A stretch of DNA of 64,000 nucleotides. It comes from Verrucomicrobiia bacterium. GTDB taxonomy: Bacteria > Verrucomicrobiota > Verrucomicrobiia > Palsa-1439. Where the stretch lies: positions 1-64,000 of the forward strand of contig JAJVHY010000024.1 in NCBI GenBank assembly GCA_022072455.1. Direction: 5' to 3'. A program made the position numbers and the translations under genes. The notes below the pieces were generated by a model, which saw only the letters and a program-made list of their open reading frames with translations, was not told the DNA's origin and ran no database searches. Shown here one piece after another: positions 25,511 through 34,644 of this stretch. Position 1 is the first letter of the stretch; each line of letters starts with the position of its first letter.

Positions 25511-27222
25511 TTCCGCACCAGGAAATCGCCGATGGCGAGGTTTTGGAGGTCGCTGCCGTAAAACATATTCAATGCGTCCTCGGGCGAACAGACCATCGGT
25601 TCACCGCGCCGGTTGAGCGACGTATTGAGGAGGCAGGGGATGCCGGTCTTGGCTTGAAAACGGGTGAGCAGCTCGTAGTACCGGCGGTTACTCTGCGGAG
25701 TGACGATTTGCGGGCGCGCGGTGCCATCTTCGTGGACGACTTCCGGTATTTTCGACTTCCACTTCTCGGCCACGTCGAATGTAAAAGTCATGTACGGCGA
25801 CGGATGCCGGGTCTGCAAGATGTCGGGCGCAACGTGGTCAATGAGCGACGGACAAAATGGCCGCCACCGTTCCCGGTATTTGATCTGCGCGTTGATCAGA
25901 TCAGCGACGCCGCGGCTTGCCGGATTGCCGAGGATGCTGCGGTTGCCGAGCGAACGCGGACCGAATTCCATCCGCCCTTGAAACCACGAAACGACTTCAC
26001 CTTTCGCGAGTAGATCGCTGGCGGTTTCGGTGATGGAAGACACTTTCTCGTACCGGACTCCGCGCTTTTTCAATGTGTCTTCGATTTCGGCGGCAGTGTA
26101 TTCGGGGCCGAGGTACGCGTGCGTCATCGGCTGGATGGAATCGCCGAACTGATGCGCGGCATAGGTCGCGGCGCCGAGCGCCGTCCCGGCATCGCTGGCG
26201 GCGGGTTGAACGAACAGCTCACCGTTCGGTTTGAGTGCGTCAATGATTCGCTGGTTGCACTTCACATTCAATGCCACGCCGCCGGCATAACAGAGTCGTT
26301 CATACCGGCGGATGCGATCGCCGAGGTAGTTCTCCATCAACGCCAGCACAACTTGTTCGAGCGTCTTCTGCACGGCGGCGGCGATGTGAACGTACGGCTC
26401 GTCAATCTCGTCGCCTTCCCGGGCTGCACCCCACAAATCCACCAACCGCTGCGCAAAAAACGTGCCCTTGCCGTCGCGCTTGTAGCGGCGCCAACCGATG
26501 CAGTTGACAAGCTTGGTGTTGATGCGGAAACCGGTCGGATCCCATTTCAGCAACCTGCTGACATCGAACTTCGTCGCGTCGCCATAGGGTGCCATGCCCA
26601 TCACCTTGAATTCGCCGTCGAGCATTTCGAAGCCGAGGAATTCCGTGACGGCCCCGTACATGCCGCCGAGCGAATCGGGCGCGTAGAATTGTCTCACGCA
26701 ATGGATCTTGCCGGCTTCGCCGTAGCCGAACCACGTCGTGCAGTATTCGCCGACACCGTCAATGCTCATGATGGCAGCGTTCTCGTAACCGGAAACATGA
26801 TACGCACTCGACGCGTGGGCGAGATGGTGTTCGACCGGGACGAATTTGATGCGCTCCGGGTCGATACCGATTTTCCGCAGCATCTCGAAGACGGCCTGCA
26901 CATTGCGCCGGTACCGCCGGTTGCCGTTGACGAGCGCCGTGAACGCCCGGTCGGGCGCATAGAGATGCCGGAGCGCGTAGTGCCAGCGCGCGGGGCCGAA
27001 CAGGCTGACCGGTGCGAAGGGATACGCGACGGCTTGAACGTCACCGGGTTTTACGCCGGCATGCTTCAAACAGAATTGCGCGGCCAACTCCGCCTGTTTG
27101 CCCTTCGCGTGCTTGTCGCGGAGAAAACGCTCTTCTTCGGCCGCTGCCACGACGTGGCCGTCCACGCACAACGCCGCGGCCGGGTCGTGACCCACCGCGC
27201 CGCCGAGACCTAGGACGACCAT
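25507..27222 (-). CDS. NodU/CmcH-type carbamoyltransferase
   Basis: 571 residues. The N-terminal ASKHA-like domain carries GHDPAAALCVDGHVVAAAEE and the metal/ATP site EHHLAHASSAYHVSGYENAA, then MSIDGVGEYCTTWFGYG. The C-terminal YrdC-like region has VVSWFQGRMEFGPRSLGNRS and YRERWRPFCPSL. The family transfers a carbamoyl group from carbamoyl phosphate to hydroxyls of sugars or antibiotics. Lying between two methyltransferases (1-bp TAATG overlap upstream, 4-bp overlap downstream), it most likely carbamoylates a surface glycan. Confidence 0.92.
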   Translation of the reverse strand: MVVLGLGGAVGHDPAAALCVDGHVVAAAEEERFLRDKHAKGKQAELAAQFCLKHAGVKPGDVQAVAYPFAPVSLFGPARWHYALRHLYAPDRAFTALVNGNRRYRRNVQAVFEMLRKIGIDPERIKFVPVEHHLAHASSAYHVSGYENAAIMSIDGVGEYCTTWFGYGEAGKIHCVRQFYAPDSLGGMYGAVTEFLGFEMLDGEFKVMGMAPYGDATKFDVSRLLKWDPTGFRINTKLVNCIGWRRYKRDGKGTFFAQRLVDLWGAAREGDEIDEPYVHIAAAVQKTLEQVVLALMENYLGDRIRRYERLCYAGGVALNVKCNQRIIDALKPNGELFVQPAASDAGTALGAATYAAHQFGDSIQPMTHAYLGPEYTAAEIEDTLKKRGVRYEKVSSITETASDLLAKGEVVSWFQGRMEFGPRSLGNRSILGNPASRGVADLINAQIKYRERWRPFCPSLIDHVAPDILQTRHPSPYMTFTFDVAEKWKSKIPEVVHEDGTARPQIVTPQSNRRYYELLTRFQAKTGIPCLLNTSLNRRGEPMVCSPEDALNMFYGSDLQNLAIGDFLVRK

Positions 27223-27848
27223 TACCGGCTCCTTTCGAAGACGGCAACGTGCAACGTGTGGATCACCGGCAGTTGCGCGAAATCTTTCACGAGGCGAAAG
27301 CCGGCTTCCTGGAAGTAGCCTTCCACCTCCGGCAAGGCCGTGATGTATTTCTGCGCGCCCTTTTTCCGCTCCCGGATTTTACGGCGCAAGGTGCTGAGCG
27401 ACGGATGAAAATAGGAGAGCACGACATTCTTGTCGGCGATCCGGCACAACTCGCGGACCACGCGCCGCCGGATGTCCGCCGTCGGGAAATGGTGGAACAG
27501 CCGGAAACTGATGACCGCGTCGAAATGCCGGTCAGCATAGGTAAATTTCTCGACGTCCTGTTGTTCCACCGTCAAGGTGAGGTTGTGGGCGGCCATGTTT
27601 TCGCGCGCGACTTCGACCATGGCCGGCGACAGATCCGCCGCGCTCATCCGGTAACCCCGGCCCGCGAGGTGAACGCTGACCCGTCCGCCACCGCACGGCG
27701 CGTCCAGAACCCGGTAATCCTTGGGGATGAGTTGGAACGCGCGGTCGAGAAGTTTCATCTCGGCGCGATGTTTGGCGTCGGGGCGCTTTTGGTATTTGCG
27801 CGCGCGTTCGGGGGTGTATTTGGTGCGGCCGGCGTAGGTGTTGTCCAT
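27222..27848 (-). CDS. Class I SAM-dependent methyltransferase
   Basis: 208 residues. YRVLDAPCGGGRVSVHLAGR is a SAM loop variant (DAPCGGGR), followed by SAADLSPAMVEVARENM with the acidic ribose-binding Asp and DAVISFRLFHHFP as motif II. The C-terminal half is helical. The start directly abuts the stop of the sulfotransferase gene (TAAATG), and its own stop overlaps the next start (TAATG), so it is the middle member of a tight sulfotransferase-methyltransferase-carbamoyltransferase-methyltransferase operon. Confidence 0.9.
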   Translation of the reverse strand: MDNTYAGRTKYTPERARKYQKRPDAKHRAEMKLLDRAFQLIPKDYRVLDAPCGGGRVSVHLAGRGYRMSAADLSPAMVEVARENMAAHNLTLTVEQQDVEKFTYADRHFDAVISFRLFHHFPTADIRRRVVRELCRIADKNVVLSYFHPSLSTLRRKIRERKKGAQKYITALPEVEGYFQEAGFRLVKDFAQLPVIHTLHVAVFERSR

Positions 27849-28697
27849 TTAATTGTATCCCAACTCCGCCAGCCGGGCGCCGGCAAGTGTTTGAAAAAGT
27901 TGCTGTTCGGTCGTGGTCAATTCGGTGCGCCAGCGGCCGATGGCGGTGGCTTTGAGCGGTTTGGTGGCGGCGACATTGGTGATGAAGTTCGTCGCGTCAC
28001 GTGGTTGTTCGTGGTACCGGAGCATGGCTGGGACAAAGTCTTCCCCGATGAACGCGCACACTTGCCGGAGCGTGGTTTCGGGTTGGTTGACCAAGTCTTC
28101 GTAGCGAACTTCGCAATAGTTCGGCTTGCCGCGCCACCGCAACCCCGCGCCGGTATCGCGCAGCCAATGTTGAATGCACGGTTCAAGCGGGCGCCGGATG
28201 CCGGTCGGAATCTTTTCGCCCTCGATCATCCGAAACCGGGGATGGGTGCGGATGGAGCACACGGTATCCCGACCGTCGCGGAGGACATGGATGAATTTGG
28301 CGTTGGGCCAGTGCGCGAAAATCCAGTCGAGATGCCGAATGTTCTGCGGGGTTTTCTCGGCCCACCGGCGTTTGCCGCGGCGGTCGGCGTAATCGGTGAG
28401 GAACAATTCGATGAAATGGGCATGATCGGTCGCCGCCTGCCGCATCTGCCAAATGGAGTCGAGGGGAATATCAAAGCGTTTGGCGAGTTTTTCCGGCAGG
28501 AAACCGCCTGTTAAGAGACTGCACTCCGGGCCGCAGGCAAGGGCGGGGTGCGAATCCAGCATCACCCGCAACAGTGTGGTGCCGCTACGCTGGCTCCCGC
28601 CAAGAATGACCGGGGACTGCGTTGAGACAAAGCGCGACGCCCGTCGGCGCAGCCAACGGGCGAGCGAAGAATTGCTGGTCACGAGCTTGGCCCCCAT
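27849..28697 (-). CDS. PAPS-dependent sulfotransferase
   Basis: 282 residues. VILGGSQRSGTTLLRVMLDS is the 5'-phosphosulfate-binding loop near 30-50, and FIHVLRDGRDTVCSIRTH is the 3'-phosphate-binding motif. WAEKTPQNIRHLDWI is typical of the Sulfotransfer_3 group. It moves sulfate from PAPS to a hydroxyl of a glycan, lipid or small molecule. It is the first gene of the glycan-decoration operon, with its own promoter candidate upstream at 28707-28735, and is divergent from the propeller protein gene. Confidence 0.92.
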   Translation of the reverse strand: MGAKLVTSNSSLARWLRRRASRFVSTQSPVILGGSQRSGTTLLRVMLDSHPALACGPECSLLTGGFLPEKLAKRFDIPLDSIWQMRQAATDHAHFIELFLTDYADRRGKRRWAEKTPQNIRHLDWIFAHWPNAKFIHVLRDGRDTVCSIRTHPRFRMIEGEKIPTGIRRPLEPCIQHWLRDTGAGLRWRGKPNYCEVRYEDLVNQPETTLRQVCAFIGEDFVPAMLRYHEQPRDATNFITNVAATKPLKATAIGRWRTELTTTEQQLFQTLAGARLAELGYN

Positions 28698-28706
28698 TGG
28701 GGCGGA

Positions 28707-28735
28707 AGTCTAAGGAGTTTTTTTTATCGACGCAA
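28707..28735 (-). promoter_or_regulatory. Candidate promoter of the sulfotransferase operon
   Basis: On the minus strand TTGCGT (28735-28730) and TAGACT (28712-28707) are 17 bases apart, each matching four of six consensus positions. The -10 box ends 9 bases before the ATG at 28697 and no Shine-Dalgarno is present, giving a nearly leaderless start like that of the genes at 9930 and 41317. Confidence 0.4.
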
Positions 28736-28763
28736 CGGCGATTTTTCTGGTTGAGTCTGCTCC

Positions 28764-29771
28764 ATGCAGGTTTTCTTCAGCACCGTAGTGCGGGGCGCGC
28801 CGTTGGAGGAGGCGGGCGAACTGGTCGCGCTGGATTGGGGGACGAAGAAAATTCTCAACCGCATGCCCATCTACCCGGTGTATCCGGCGGTGTCCGATCG
28901 CAACACGCGCGGCGGCGGTCGAGGCGGACGCGGGATTGTGTTGATGCGTGATGAAGTATTTGTCGCCAGCTACCACAGTCTGCACGGCTTCGACTACAAC
29001 CTCAACGGAACGCGCACCATCTCGAACCCGAACTTCGCCGGTCTCCACGAGATCAAACTGGTCGAGGACGGGATTTGGACGAGTTCGACGGCGTTGGGAA
29101 TGGTTCAGAAGGTGGACTTTGACGGCAAGACTCTCCAGGAATGGTGGGCGCATGACGACCCGCTCGTGCAAAAGGAATTCGCGCCGGAGCCGTTCGTTGT
29201 GGACAAGACCGCCGACAACCGGCTCGCTTACCTCGAAGACTTTTCCAAACTGCATCTCAATAACGTGGAAGTCCATAATGGCCGCGTCTACGTCTGCTTC
29301 AATCATCACGGTGCGGTGCTCCGTTTGTTCCCGACGGAGATCGTCTCCCGCGACGCAGCCTTGAAGGGTTGCCACAACGGGGTGGTGACCGACGACAACG
29401 AATTGCTCATCAACGACAGTCACCGGCACACCGTTGTCGCCTTGGATCTCGGCACCGGTCAGGTGAAACGCCGGATCAACCTCATCGAATTTCCCATTGT
29501 CGCGCGGCTCGCGGAAGTGAGTGAAGTCAAACGCGTGCCGGCCTGGGTGCAGTTCCGCAATTTCGTCATGCGCAAACGCATGACCCGGCCACTCTTCACG
29601 CGTGGCCTCTGCCGGCTGGATGACAGCCGAATCCTCGTCGGCATCTCGCCGGCCTCGGTCCTGGAACTCAACTACAAGACCGGCGAGTTGCTCGATCGGT
29701 TCACCCTCTCGACCGGCGCCAACGAGTGCATCCACGGCCTTGAAGCCCGGCCGTCGGTGGACTTTCCGTGA
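28764..29771 (+). CDS. Beta-propeller-like protein of unknown function
   Basis: 335 residues without a signal peptide. Repeated strands with small turns (VFVASYHSLHGFDYNL, GLHEIKLVEDGIWTSSTAL, HLNNVEVHNGRVYVCFNHHG, CHNGVVTDDNELLINDSHRH) read like blades of a propeller, with a conserved His near the end of several blades. This is similar to uncharacterised proteins encoded beside glycosyl- and sulfotransferases. No catalytic assignment is possible. It ends in a GTGA overlap with the kinase-like gene, so the two are coupled. Confidence 0.65.
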   Translation: MQVFFSTVVRGAPLEEAGELVALDWGTKKILNRMPIYPVYPAVSDRNTRGGGRGGRGIVLMRDEVFVASYHSLHGFDYNLNGTRTISNPNFAGLHEIKLVEDGIWTSSTALGMVQKVDFDGKTLQEWWAHDDPLVQKEFAPEPFVVDKTADNRLAYLEDFSKLHLNNVEVHNGRVYVCFNHHGAVLRLFPTEIVSRDAALKGCHNGVVTDDNELLINDSHRHTVVALDLGTGQVKRRINLIEFPIVARLAEVSEVKRVPAWVQFRNFVMRKRMTRPLFTRGLCRLDDSRILVGISPASVLELNYKTGELLDRFTLSTGANECIHGLEARPSVDFP

Positions 29772-31012
29772 TTCACTTCACCAAAGACCGCGTCAGATGG
29801 GAGCTGGTCCCTGATTTCCAGCCAGTGCTTGACCGCCTTCTGGCCGACACCGGCACTGTCATCAAAGAATCGCCGACCAAACTCATCACCCGTCACGACT
29901 TCACCGGTAAGCCGATTTACCTGAAACGCTACCGCAACGGTTCCCGCGCGCTGAAGTATTACTTCCACGAGACCGAAGCCCGCCACGAATGGAATTTGGC
30001 GCAGCAAGCGATCCAACGCGGTCTCCCGGTCGTTCGCTATCTCGCCGTTGGCGAACGCTGGTCGGCCTTCGGCTGTCAGGAAAGTCTGATCATCACTGAG
30101 GGCTTTGAGGGCATTCGGCTCGATCAATTTGCAGGCAAGACCGGCGACGCTTGCCAGACCGCCCTCGCGAAGTTGGTCCGGCAAATGCACGAAACCGGCG
30201 TCTATCAATCCGATCTCCATCACAACATTTTGGTCCAACCCGAGCCGCTGACGCTCTGCCGCATTGACGTGGATCGTGGCGAAATGAAAAATGGCCCGCT
30301 CACCGAAGAAGAACGGATCGAGACGTTGGCTTACATCAACGTCTTCGTCCCATTGCTCGACAAATTCTTCGCAGTCTACCAGGCATCCACCGAGTTTCGC
30401 GCCGCTGTGATGAAACGCAGCCGGGTCCGTCGGCGCAAACTGATTGAACGGCGCGCCGCGCGGTGTGTGGCACGCAATCTTTGGTTCGACCGCCGGAGCT
30501 TTGGTGGAATGTCGTGGTGGGTGCGCCGGGAATTTCTCGATGACCGGCTCAAGCGGTTGCTCGAAAATCCTGCGGTCGCGGTGCCGGGATTTGTCGTCCG
30601 ATCGTACTCGACCGGGCACGCGGCTTGCCGGGCGTATCGGCATGCGTTTCATTTGGAACTGCTCGAAATCCCGACGCCGCGTCCCATTGCCGTCAGCCGG
30701 TATTTGATCACTGCGGAAATCCCGGGGGCAACGAATCGCTCGATGGATGTCGAAATCGCCCGCCGCGCTGGCCGGTTACTGGCGCAATTGCATGCAAACG
30801 GTTTTCGCCATCCACAGTGGCAACCGGGCGACCTTGTCGCGGATGTTACCGGTATAGTGTATCTCGTCGGTCTAGCCGGGCTGGAATATCAAAAAGTGGT
30901 CACCCCCGAAGCCGCTGCCGCCGACCGGGAACGCTGGGCGAGTCAGTTCAGCAACGTGACTGACCGGGCAGCGTTCGATGACGCCTACGCCAACGCGTCG
31001 AGCGGGAAATAG
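29768..31012 (+). CDS. Tandem WaaP/Kdo-kinase-like protein, second domain degenerate
   Basis: 414 residues in two kinase-like halves. The first has the lysine region PIYLKRYRNGSRALKYYF, HETEARHEWNLAQQAIQRGL, then ETGVYQSDLHHNILVQ and CRIDVDRGEM, the catalytic loop and metal Asp of LPS-kinase-like folds (with Gln where a His is usual). The second half repeats the order but its loop reads NGFRHPQWQPGDLVAD and the metal site VYLVGLAGLEY, so the catalytic Asp and Asn and the 'D.D' are lost. Compare the intact homologue at 33262. It probably phosphorylates a surface sugar with domain 1 only. Confidence 0.8.
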   Translation: MIHFTKDRVRWELVPDFQPVLDRLLADTGTVIKESPTKLITRHDFTGKPIYLKRYRNGSRALKYYFHETEARHEWNLAQQAIQRGLPVVRYLAVGERWSAFGCQESLIITEGFEGIRLDQFAGKTGDACQTALAKLVRQMHETGVYQSDLHHNILVQPEPLTLCRIDVDRGEMKNGPLTEEERIETLAYINVFVPLLDKFFAVYQASTEFRAAVMKRSRVRRRKLIERRAARCVARNLWFDRRSFGGMSWWVRREFLDDRLKRLLENPAVAVPGFVVRSYSTGHAACRAYRHAFHLELLEIPTPRPIAVSRYLITAEIPGATNRSMDVEIARRAGRLLAQLHANGFRHPQWQPGDLVADVTGIVYLVGLAGLEYQKVVTPEAAAADRERWASQFSNVTDRAAFDDAYANASSGK

Positions 31013-31049
31013 CATTGCGTCAATCTTTATGAGTCCGTAAGTTCTTCCT

Positions 31050-32270
31050 ATGCGAATCGGCACTAAAATCTTCATCATTCTCGCAGTTTTGGCTGGTGGC
31101 GGCGCGCTCGGTTTCTACTTTTATCAGGCACCACCTGCCCAGTTGGTTTTATCAACGGACACCGTCTGGGCAACGACCGCCGGCAATTCGCTGATTATTT
31201 CCAACCGGGTGGTCGTACCGGCGGGCGCCACGCTGACAATCAAACCGGGAACAACTGTATTATTCCGGCCCCGCGCCGGGCTGACCATTCGCGGGCGGCT
31301 GTTGGCCGAAGGCGCCGAGCAGAGCCGGATCCGTCTGGCGCGGCCGCGCGTGCCGTTTAAACTCTGGGCGGGCATCCGCTTCGAAAATGCAACCAACGAA
31401 AACCGGCTAACCCACATTGATATTGAATCCGCCGGCTCGGAAGGCCTTGCGATTTACGCGACCAATGCCACAGTCACCATCGAACACGCCCGATTCTTCG
31501 GCGCACTCCGTGGCGTCATTCGCACAGTTGATTCCTCGCTCATCCTACGCCGGTCAGTTGTTGATCCGGTCGGCGACAACGAGATCATCAACGCCCGCCG
31601 GCCGCCCGTCGGGGGCGTGTTCCTGATCGAAGGCAACACGTTCTATCCCAACTTTGGGTACAAGGATGTGATTGATGTGGCCGATTGTCATCCCCCGCGC
31701 GCCACGCCGCGGTTCCTCGACAACCTCTTCCTCGGCAGCGGCGATGATGGAATCGACGTGGACAAAGGTATCGCCTACATCGCTGGCAACATTTTCGTGA
31801 ACTTCAACCTGAGCGGCCACAAAAAATACGCCGACGGCATTTCCTCTGGCGGCGGCGGCAAACTCATGGTCACCAACAATCTATTCGTCGGCAACGATGC
31901 CGCCGTCATGATTTCCGAAGGCGGGCACGTCACCTTGCTCAACAATACGTTTTACCGGAATCGCAACAATGTCGTCTCCCTCGACGAACGGAATAGTGGG
32001 CCGGGCGGCGTCACGATGCGGGATTGTCTCCTCTGGCAGAACGGCCCGACTTTTGAGTTTGCCGAACGCGCGACCGAGTTGGTGGTCAGTAACTCCTACT
32101 TGCCCGAAGCCGCCCAATGGCCGGGGCAGGGGAATCAGACGGGCGATCCACGGTTTCTCGACCCGGCGAACGGCAATTTTCAACTGGCCGCAGACTCCCC
32201 GGCCGCCGGCCGCGGGGCCACAATCGATGCGCAGCGGTTTCCCCGGGGCCTGACCGTCGAGTGCCGGTAA
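31050..32270 (+). CDS. Membrane-anchored right-handed beta-helix protein
   Basis: 406 residues. An N-terminal signal anchor, IFIILAVLAGGGALGFYFY, is followed by repeated short strands with Asn ladders: VPAGATLTIKPGTTVLF, GLTIRGRLLAEG, LMVTNNLFVGNDAAVMISEG and VTLLNNTFYRNRNNVVSLDE. This is the parallel beta-helix of Beta_helix/NosD-like proteins. SGDDGIDVDKGIAYIAGN near the middle and 'GDPRFLDPANGNFQL' near the end are common in secreted beta-helix proteins. It could bind or cleave polysaccharide, or be structural. It is located between the two double-kinase genes. Confidence 0.85.
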   Translation: MRIGTKIFIILAVLAGGGALGFYFYQAPPAQLVLSTDTVWATTAGNSLIISNRVVVPAGATLTIKPGTTVLFRPRAGLTIRGRLLAEGAEQSRIRLARPRVPFKLWAGIRFENATNENRLTHIDIESAGSEGLAIYATNATVTIEHARFFGALRGVIRTVDSSLILRRSVVDPVGDNEIINARRPPVGGVFLIEGNTFYPNFGYKDVIDVADCHPPRATPRFLDNLFLGSGDDGIDVDKGIAYIAGNIFVNFNLSGHKKYADGISSGGGGKLMVTNNLFVGNDAAVMISEGGHVTLLNNTFYRNRNNVVSLDERNSGPGGVTMRDCLLWQNGPTFEFAERATELVVSNSYLPEAAQWPGQGNQTGDPRFLDPANGNFQLAADSPAAGRGATIDAQRFPRGLTVECR

Positions 32271-33239
32271 CTACTCGACTTCGCACAACACGCGAAAGCC
32301 GCGCTTCTCGAACAAGTCCGCCGGATTGTTCCCATCCCGGGCGCACGACTTGATATCCCGGGTGCGCGTGTCCCAACCCGAACCCTTGTCCACCCGCATT
32401 TTGCCGGTGGGCGGGCCGGTGGGATCAATTTGTGGCGTGTTCGGAAACCAGTCGAACCAATCGTTCACCCATTCCCACGCGTTGCCGACCATGTCATACA
32501 ACCCCCACGGATTGGCCGGATACACGCCAACCGGCGCCGAGTACCGGTAGCCATCTTCGCTGTACGTCTCCTGCGCTTCACGGATCCCGCCGACATTGCA
32601 CATGTGGCGGTCCCACGAATTATCGCCCCAGTAGAGAATCGTCGTCGTGCCGGCTTTGCAGGCATATTCCCATTCGGCTTCGGTCGGCAGCCGATATGTC
32701 CGCCCATCCTGTTCCGACAACCACCGGCAAAACTTCTGACTCTCCTGCCACTTCACGCCGATAACCGGATGATTGGTGAATCCGTTCCCGCGCTGATAGG
32801 GCTCGCGCCGTTTCTTAAACGACGGGTCATACTCTTCAAATTCCGCCAATGTCGTCTCATAAGCCGCCAAATAATACGGCTTGGTCAAAGTGACCGGCTG
32901 ACCAATTTTGCGGTACGCGAACATCCGTTTCGCCTGCCGCTCCGTCAACCCCTGCCAGAAACTTCCCGGCTCGATCCGGACAAACTTCATCCCGCGCGAA
33001 TTGACGAAGTAGGTGATATTCGTCCAGACAATGCCGGCGGGCGTAGCGGTCTCGACTTCGACGGTTACATTCGACCACGCCGTCGGCTTCGGCCAGCGCG
33101 ACCGATCCGCCGCCGGCAAGTCCTGCAAACTTGACACTGGATCACTGGGCCAGAGATACCGGTTGCTGTAATTGATGTACGCAAATATTCCACCGCCGGT
33201 CACAATGACCGCCGCAAGAATGAGAATTGCCCGTTTCAT
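32271..33239 (-). CDS. Membrane-anchored SUMF1-fold (FGE-like) protein, active-site cysteines absent
   Basis: 322 residues with an N-terminal anchor (AILILAAVIVTGGGIFAYI). From about 85 the FGE-sulfatase fold is clear: MKFVRIEPGSFWQGL, YLAAYETTLAEFEEY, HPVIGVKWQESQKFCRWLSE, TYRLPTEAEWEYACKAGTTT and GNAWEWVNDWFDW. In the closing strand KGSGWDTRTRDIKSCARDGN the Cys pair expected in formylglycine-generating enzymes is missing. It is therefore more likely a binding or other SUMF1-family protein than a sulfatase activator. It converges tail to tail with the beta-helix gene, with no gap. Confidence 0.85.
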   Translation of the reverse strand: MKRAILILAAVIVTGGGIFAYINYSNRYLWPSDPVSSLQDLPAADRSRWPKPTAWSNVTVEVETATPAGIVWTNITYFVNSRGMKFVRIEPGSFWQGLTERQAKRMFAYRKIGQPVTLTKPYYLAAYETTLAEFEEYDPSFKKRREPYQRGNGFTNHPVIGVKWQESQKFCRWLSEQDGRTYRLPTEAEWEYACKAGTTTILYWGDNSWDRHMCNVGGIREAQETYSEDGYRYSAPVGVYPANPWGLYDMVGNAWEWVNDWFDWFPNTPQIDPTGPPTGKMRVDKGSGWDTRTRDIKSCARDGNNPADLFEKRGFRVLCEVE

Positions 33240-33261
33240 GCGGCGACTCTAAGATGCCGTT

Positions 33262-34644
33262 GTGACGCGCTACAAGAAAAATGGCATCGCCTGGGAAATC
33301 GCGCCGGACTTCGCTGACCGGCTCGACGCAGTTCTGGCTGCGCCCGGCCAGCCCGTCAAACAAACCCCCACGAAATTGGTCACGGAACACCGGCTCGGCG
33401 ACGCGATCTACTACGTGAAACGGTACCGCAACCCGGGTCTCCGCCCACTCAAGTTTCACTTCAAGCCCGCCGAAGCCCGCAACGAATGGCAACTGGCCGG
33501 CCAATACGCCGCCCTCGGCATCCCCTTGGTCCGCCATCTCGCCCTCGGCGAACGCCGCAACATGCTCGGCATCGCAGAGAGCATTCTCATCACCGAAGGG
33601 TTTCCCGGTCGCCCGCTCAGTCGCTCCGGTCACGATCAACGTCGCGAAGTCCAAATCGCCCTCGGCCGGCTGCTCCGCCTGATGCACGACAAAGGCGTCC
33701 TTCAACCCGATCTCCATCACAACATCCTCGTCCACCCGGCCACCTACGAACTTCGCCGCATTGACGTCGATCGCGGCGAACTCAAACCGGCGTTGACCGA
33801 CACCGAACGCATCGCCAACCTCGCCTGGCTTAACATCGGCGTCCCGTTGAGCGATGACTTCTTTACCGCCTACGGTGCCGACGCGGCTTTCGTCCAAAGC
33901 GTCCGTCAGGAAGCCGAAACCACCGGCCGCGCCCGGCGACTCCGGCAAGCTCGGCGCGCCCTCGGCACCAACCTGCGCTTCGAGCGTCAACGCCACGGCG
34001 AACTCAATTGGTTCGTCCGGCTCGACACGCTCAACGACCAAGTTCGCGCTTTGCTTGCCGACCCGGACGGTGCGCTGGAGAAGTGTTCCCGGCTTTTCAA
34101 GACCGGTCCCAACCGGCAATCCACCGTCGGCGCATTCAATGGATTTATCCTCAAACGCTACAATCAGAAAAACCGGTGGAACTACCTCAAAGACCTGTTC
34201 CGCCCCTCACGAGCCTTTCGGGCTTACCGGAGCGCGTATCACCTCGAATTACTCGGGATCGCCACACCGCGCCCGGTCGCAGCCGCGGAACGCCGGTGCC
34301 TCCGAGTTTTACTCCACAGCTACCTCGTCACCGAAGAGATTGCCGGTGCAACCGACTTGCGTCGGGCCGAGACGCTGGACGTTGAAATCCTGCGCAACGC
34401 CGGCAAGCTGATCGGACAACTCCACGCCGCCGGTTTTGCGCACGGCGATCTGAAAGAAACGAACATCGTCTGGGACAAAACCGGCAAGGTCTATCTGCTC
34501 GACCTCGATGGTTTGGAGTTTTGCGGCCAAGTTTCACGGGCTCAAGCAGAGCAGGATTTGGAACGGTTCGAGCGCGGCTTGGCGCAATGTCAATTGGTGA
34601 CAGCCGGTCACCGCGAGGCGTTTCGGAGTGGTTACGCCGGCTAG
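33262..34644 (+). CDS. Tandem WaaP/Kdo-kinase-like protein with two apparently intact domains
   Basis: 460 residues from GTG 33262. Domain 1 parallels the protein at 29768: YYVKRYRNPGLRPLKFHF, KGVLQPDLHHNILVHP and LRRIDVDRGEL. Domain 2 has FILKRYNQKNRWNYLKDLF, then HAAGFAHGDLKETNIVWDKT and GKVYLLDLDGLEF, a full HGDxKxxN loop and DLD metal site. Both halves therefore look able to bind ATP and metal. The likely role is phosphorylation of sugars in an LPS-like or other surface glycan in the cytoplasm before export. It overlaps the convergent hydrolase gene by 4 bp. Confidence 0.82.
   Translation: MTRYKKNGIAWEIAPDFADRLDAVLAAPGQPVKQTPTKLVTEHRLGDAIYYVKRYRNPGLRPLKFHFKPAEARNEWQLAGQYAALGIPLVRHLALGERRNMLGIAESILITEGFPGRPLSRSGHDQRREVQIALGRLLRLMHDKGVLQPDLHHNILVHPATYELRRIDVDRGELKPALTDTERIANLAWLNIGVPLSDDFFTAYGADAAFVQSVRQEAETTGRARRLRQARRALGTNLRFERQRHGELNWFVRLDTLNDQVRALLADPDGALEKCSRLFKTGPNRQSTVGAFNGFILKRYNQKNRWNYLKDLFRPSRAFRAYRSAYHLELLGIATPRPVAAAERRCLRVLLHSYLVTEEIAGATDLRRAETLDVEILRNAGKLIGQLHAAGFAHGDLKETNIVWDKTGKVYLLDLDGLEFCGQVSRAQAEQDLERFERGLAQCQLVTAGHREAFRSGYAG

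Noticed and set aside
27012-28514. 500-codon open frame on the plus strand
   Set aside because: It runs antisense through the carbamoyltransferase, methyltransferase and sulfotransferase genes, all supported by motifs and coupled junctions.
32271-33239. Functional formylglycine-generating enzyme for the sulfatase at 47005
   Set aside because: The fold is right but the active-site cysteine pair is missing.
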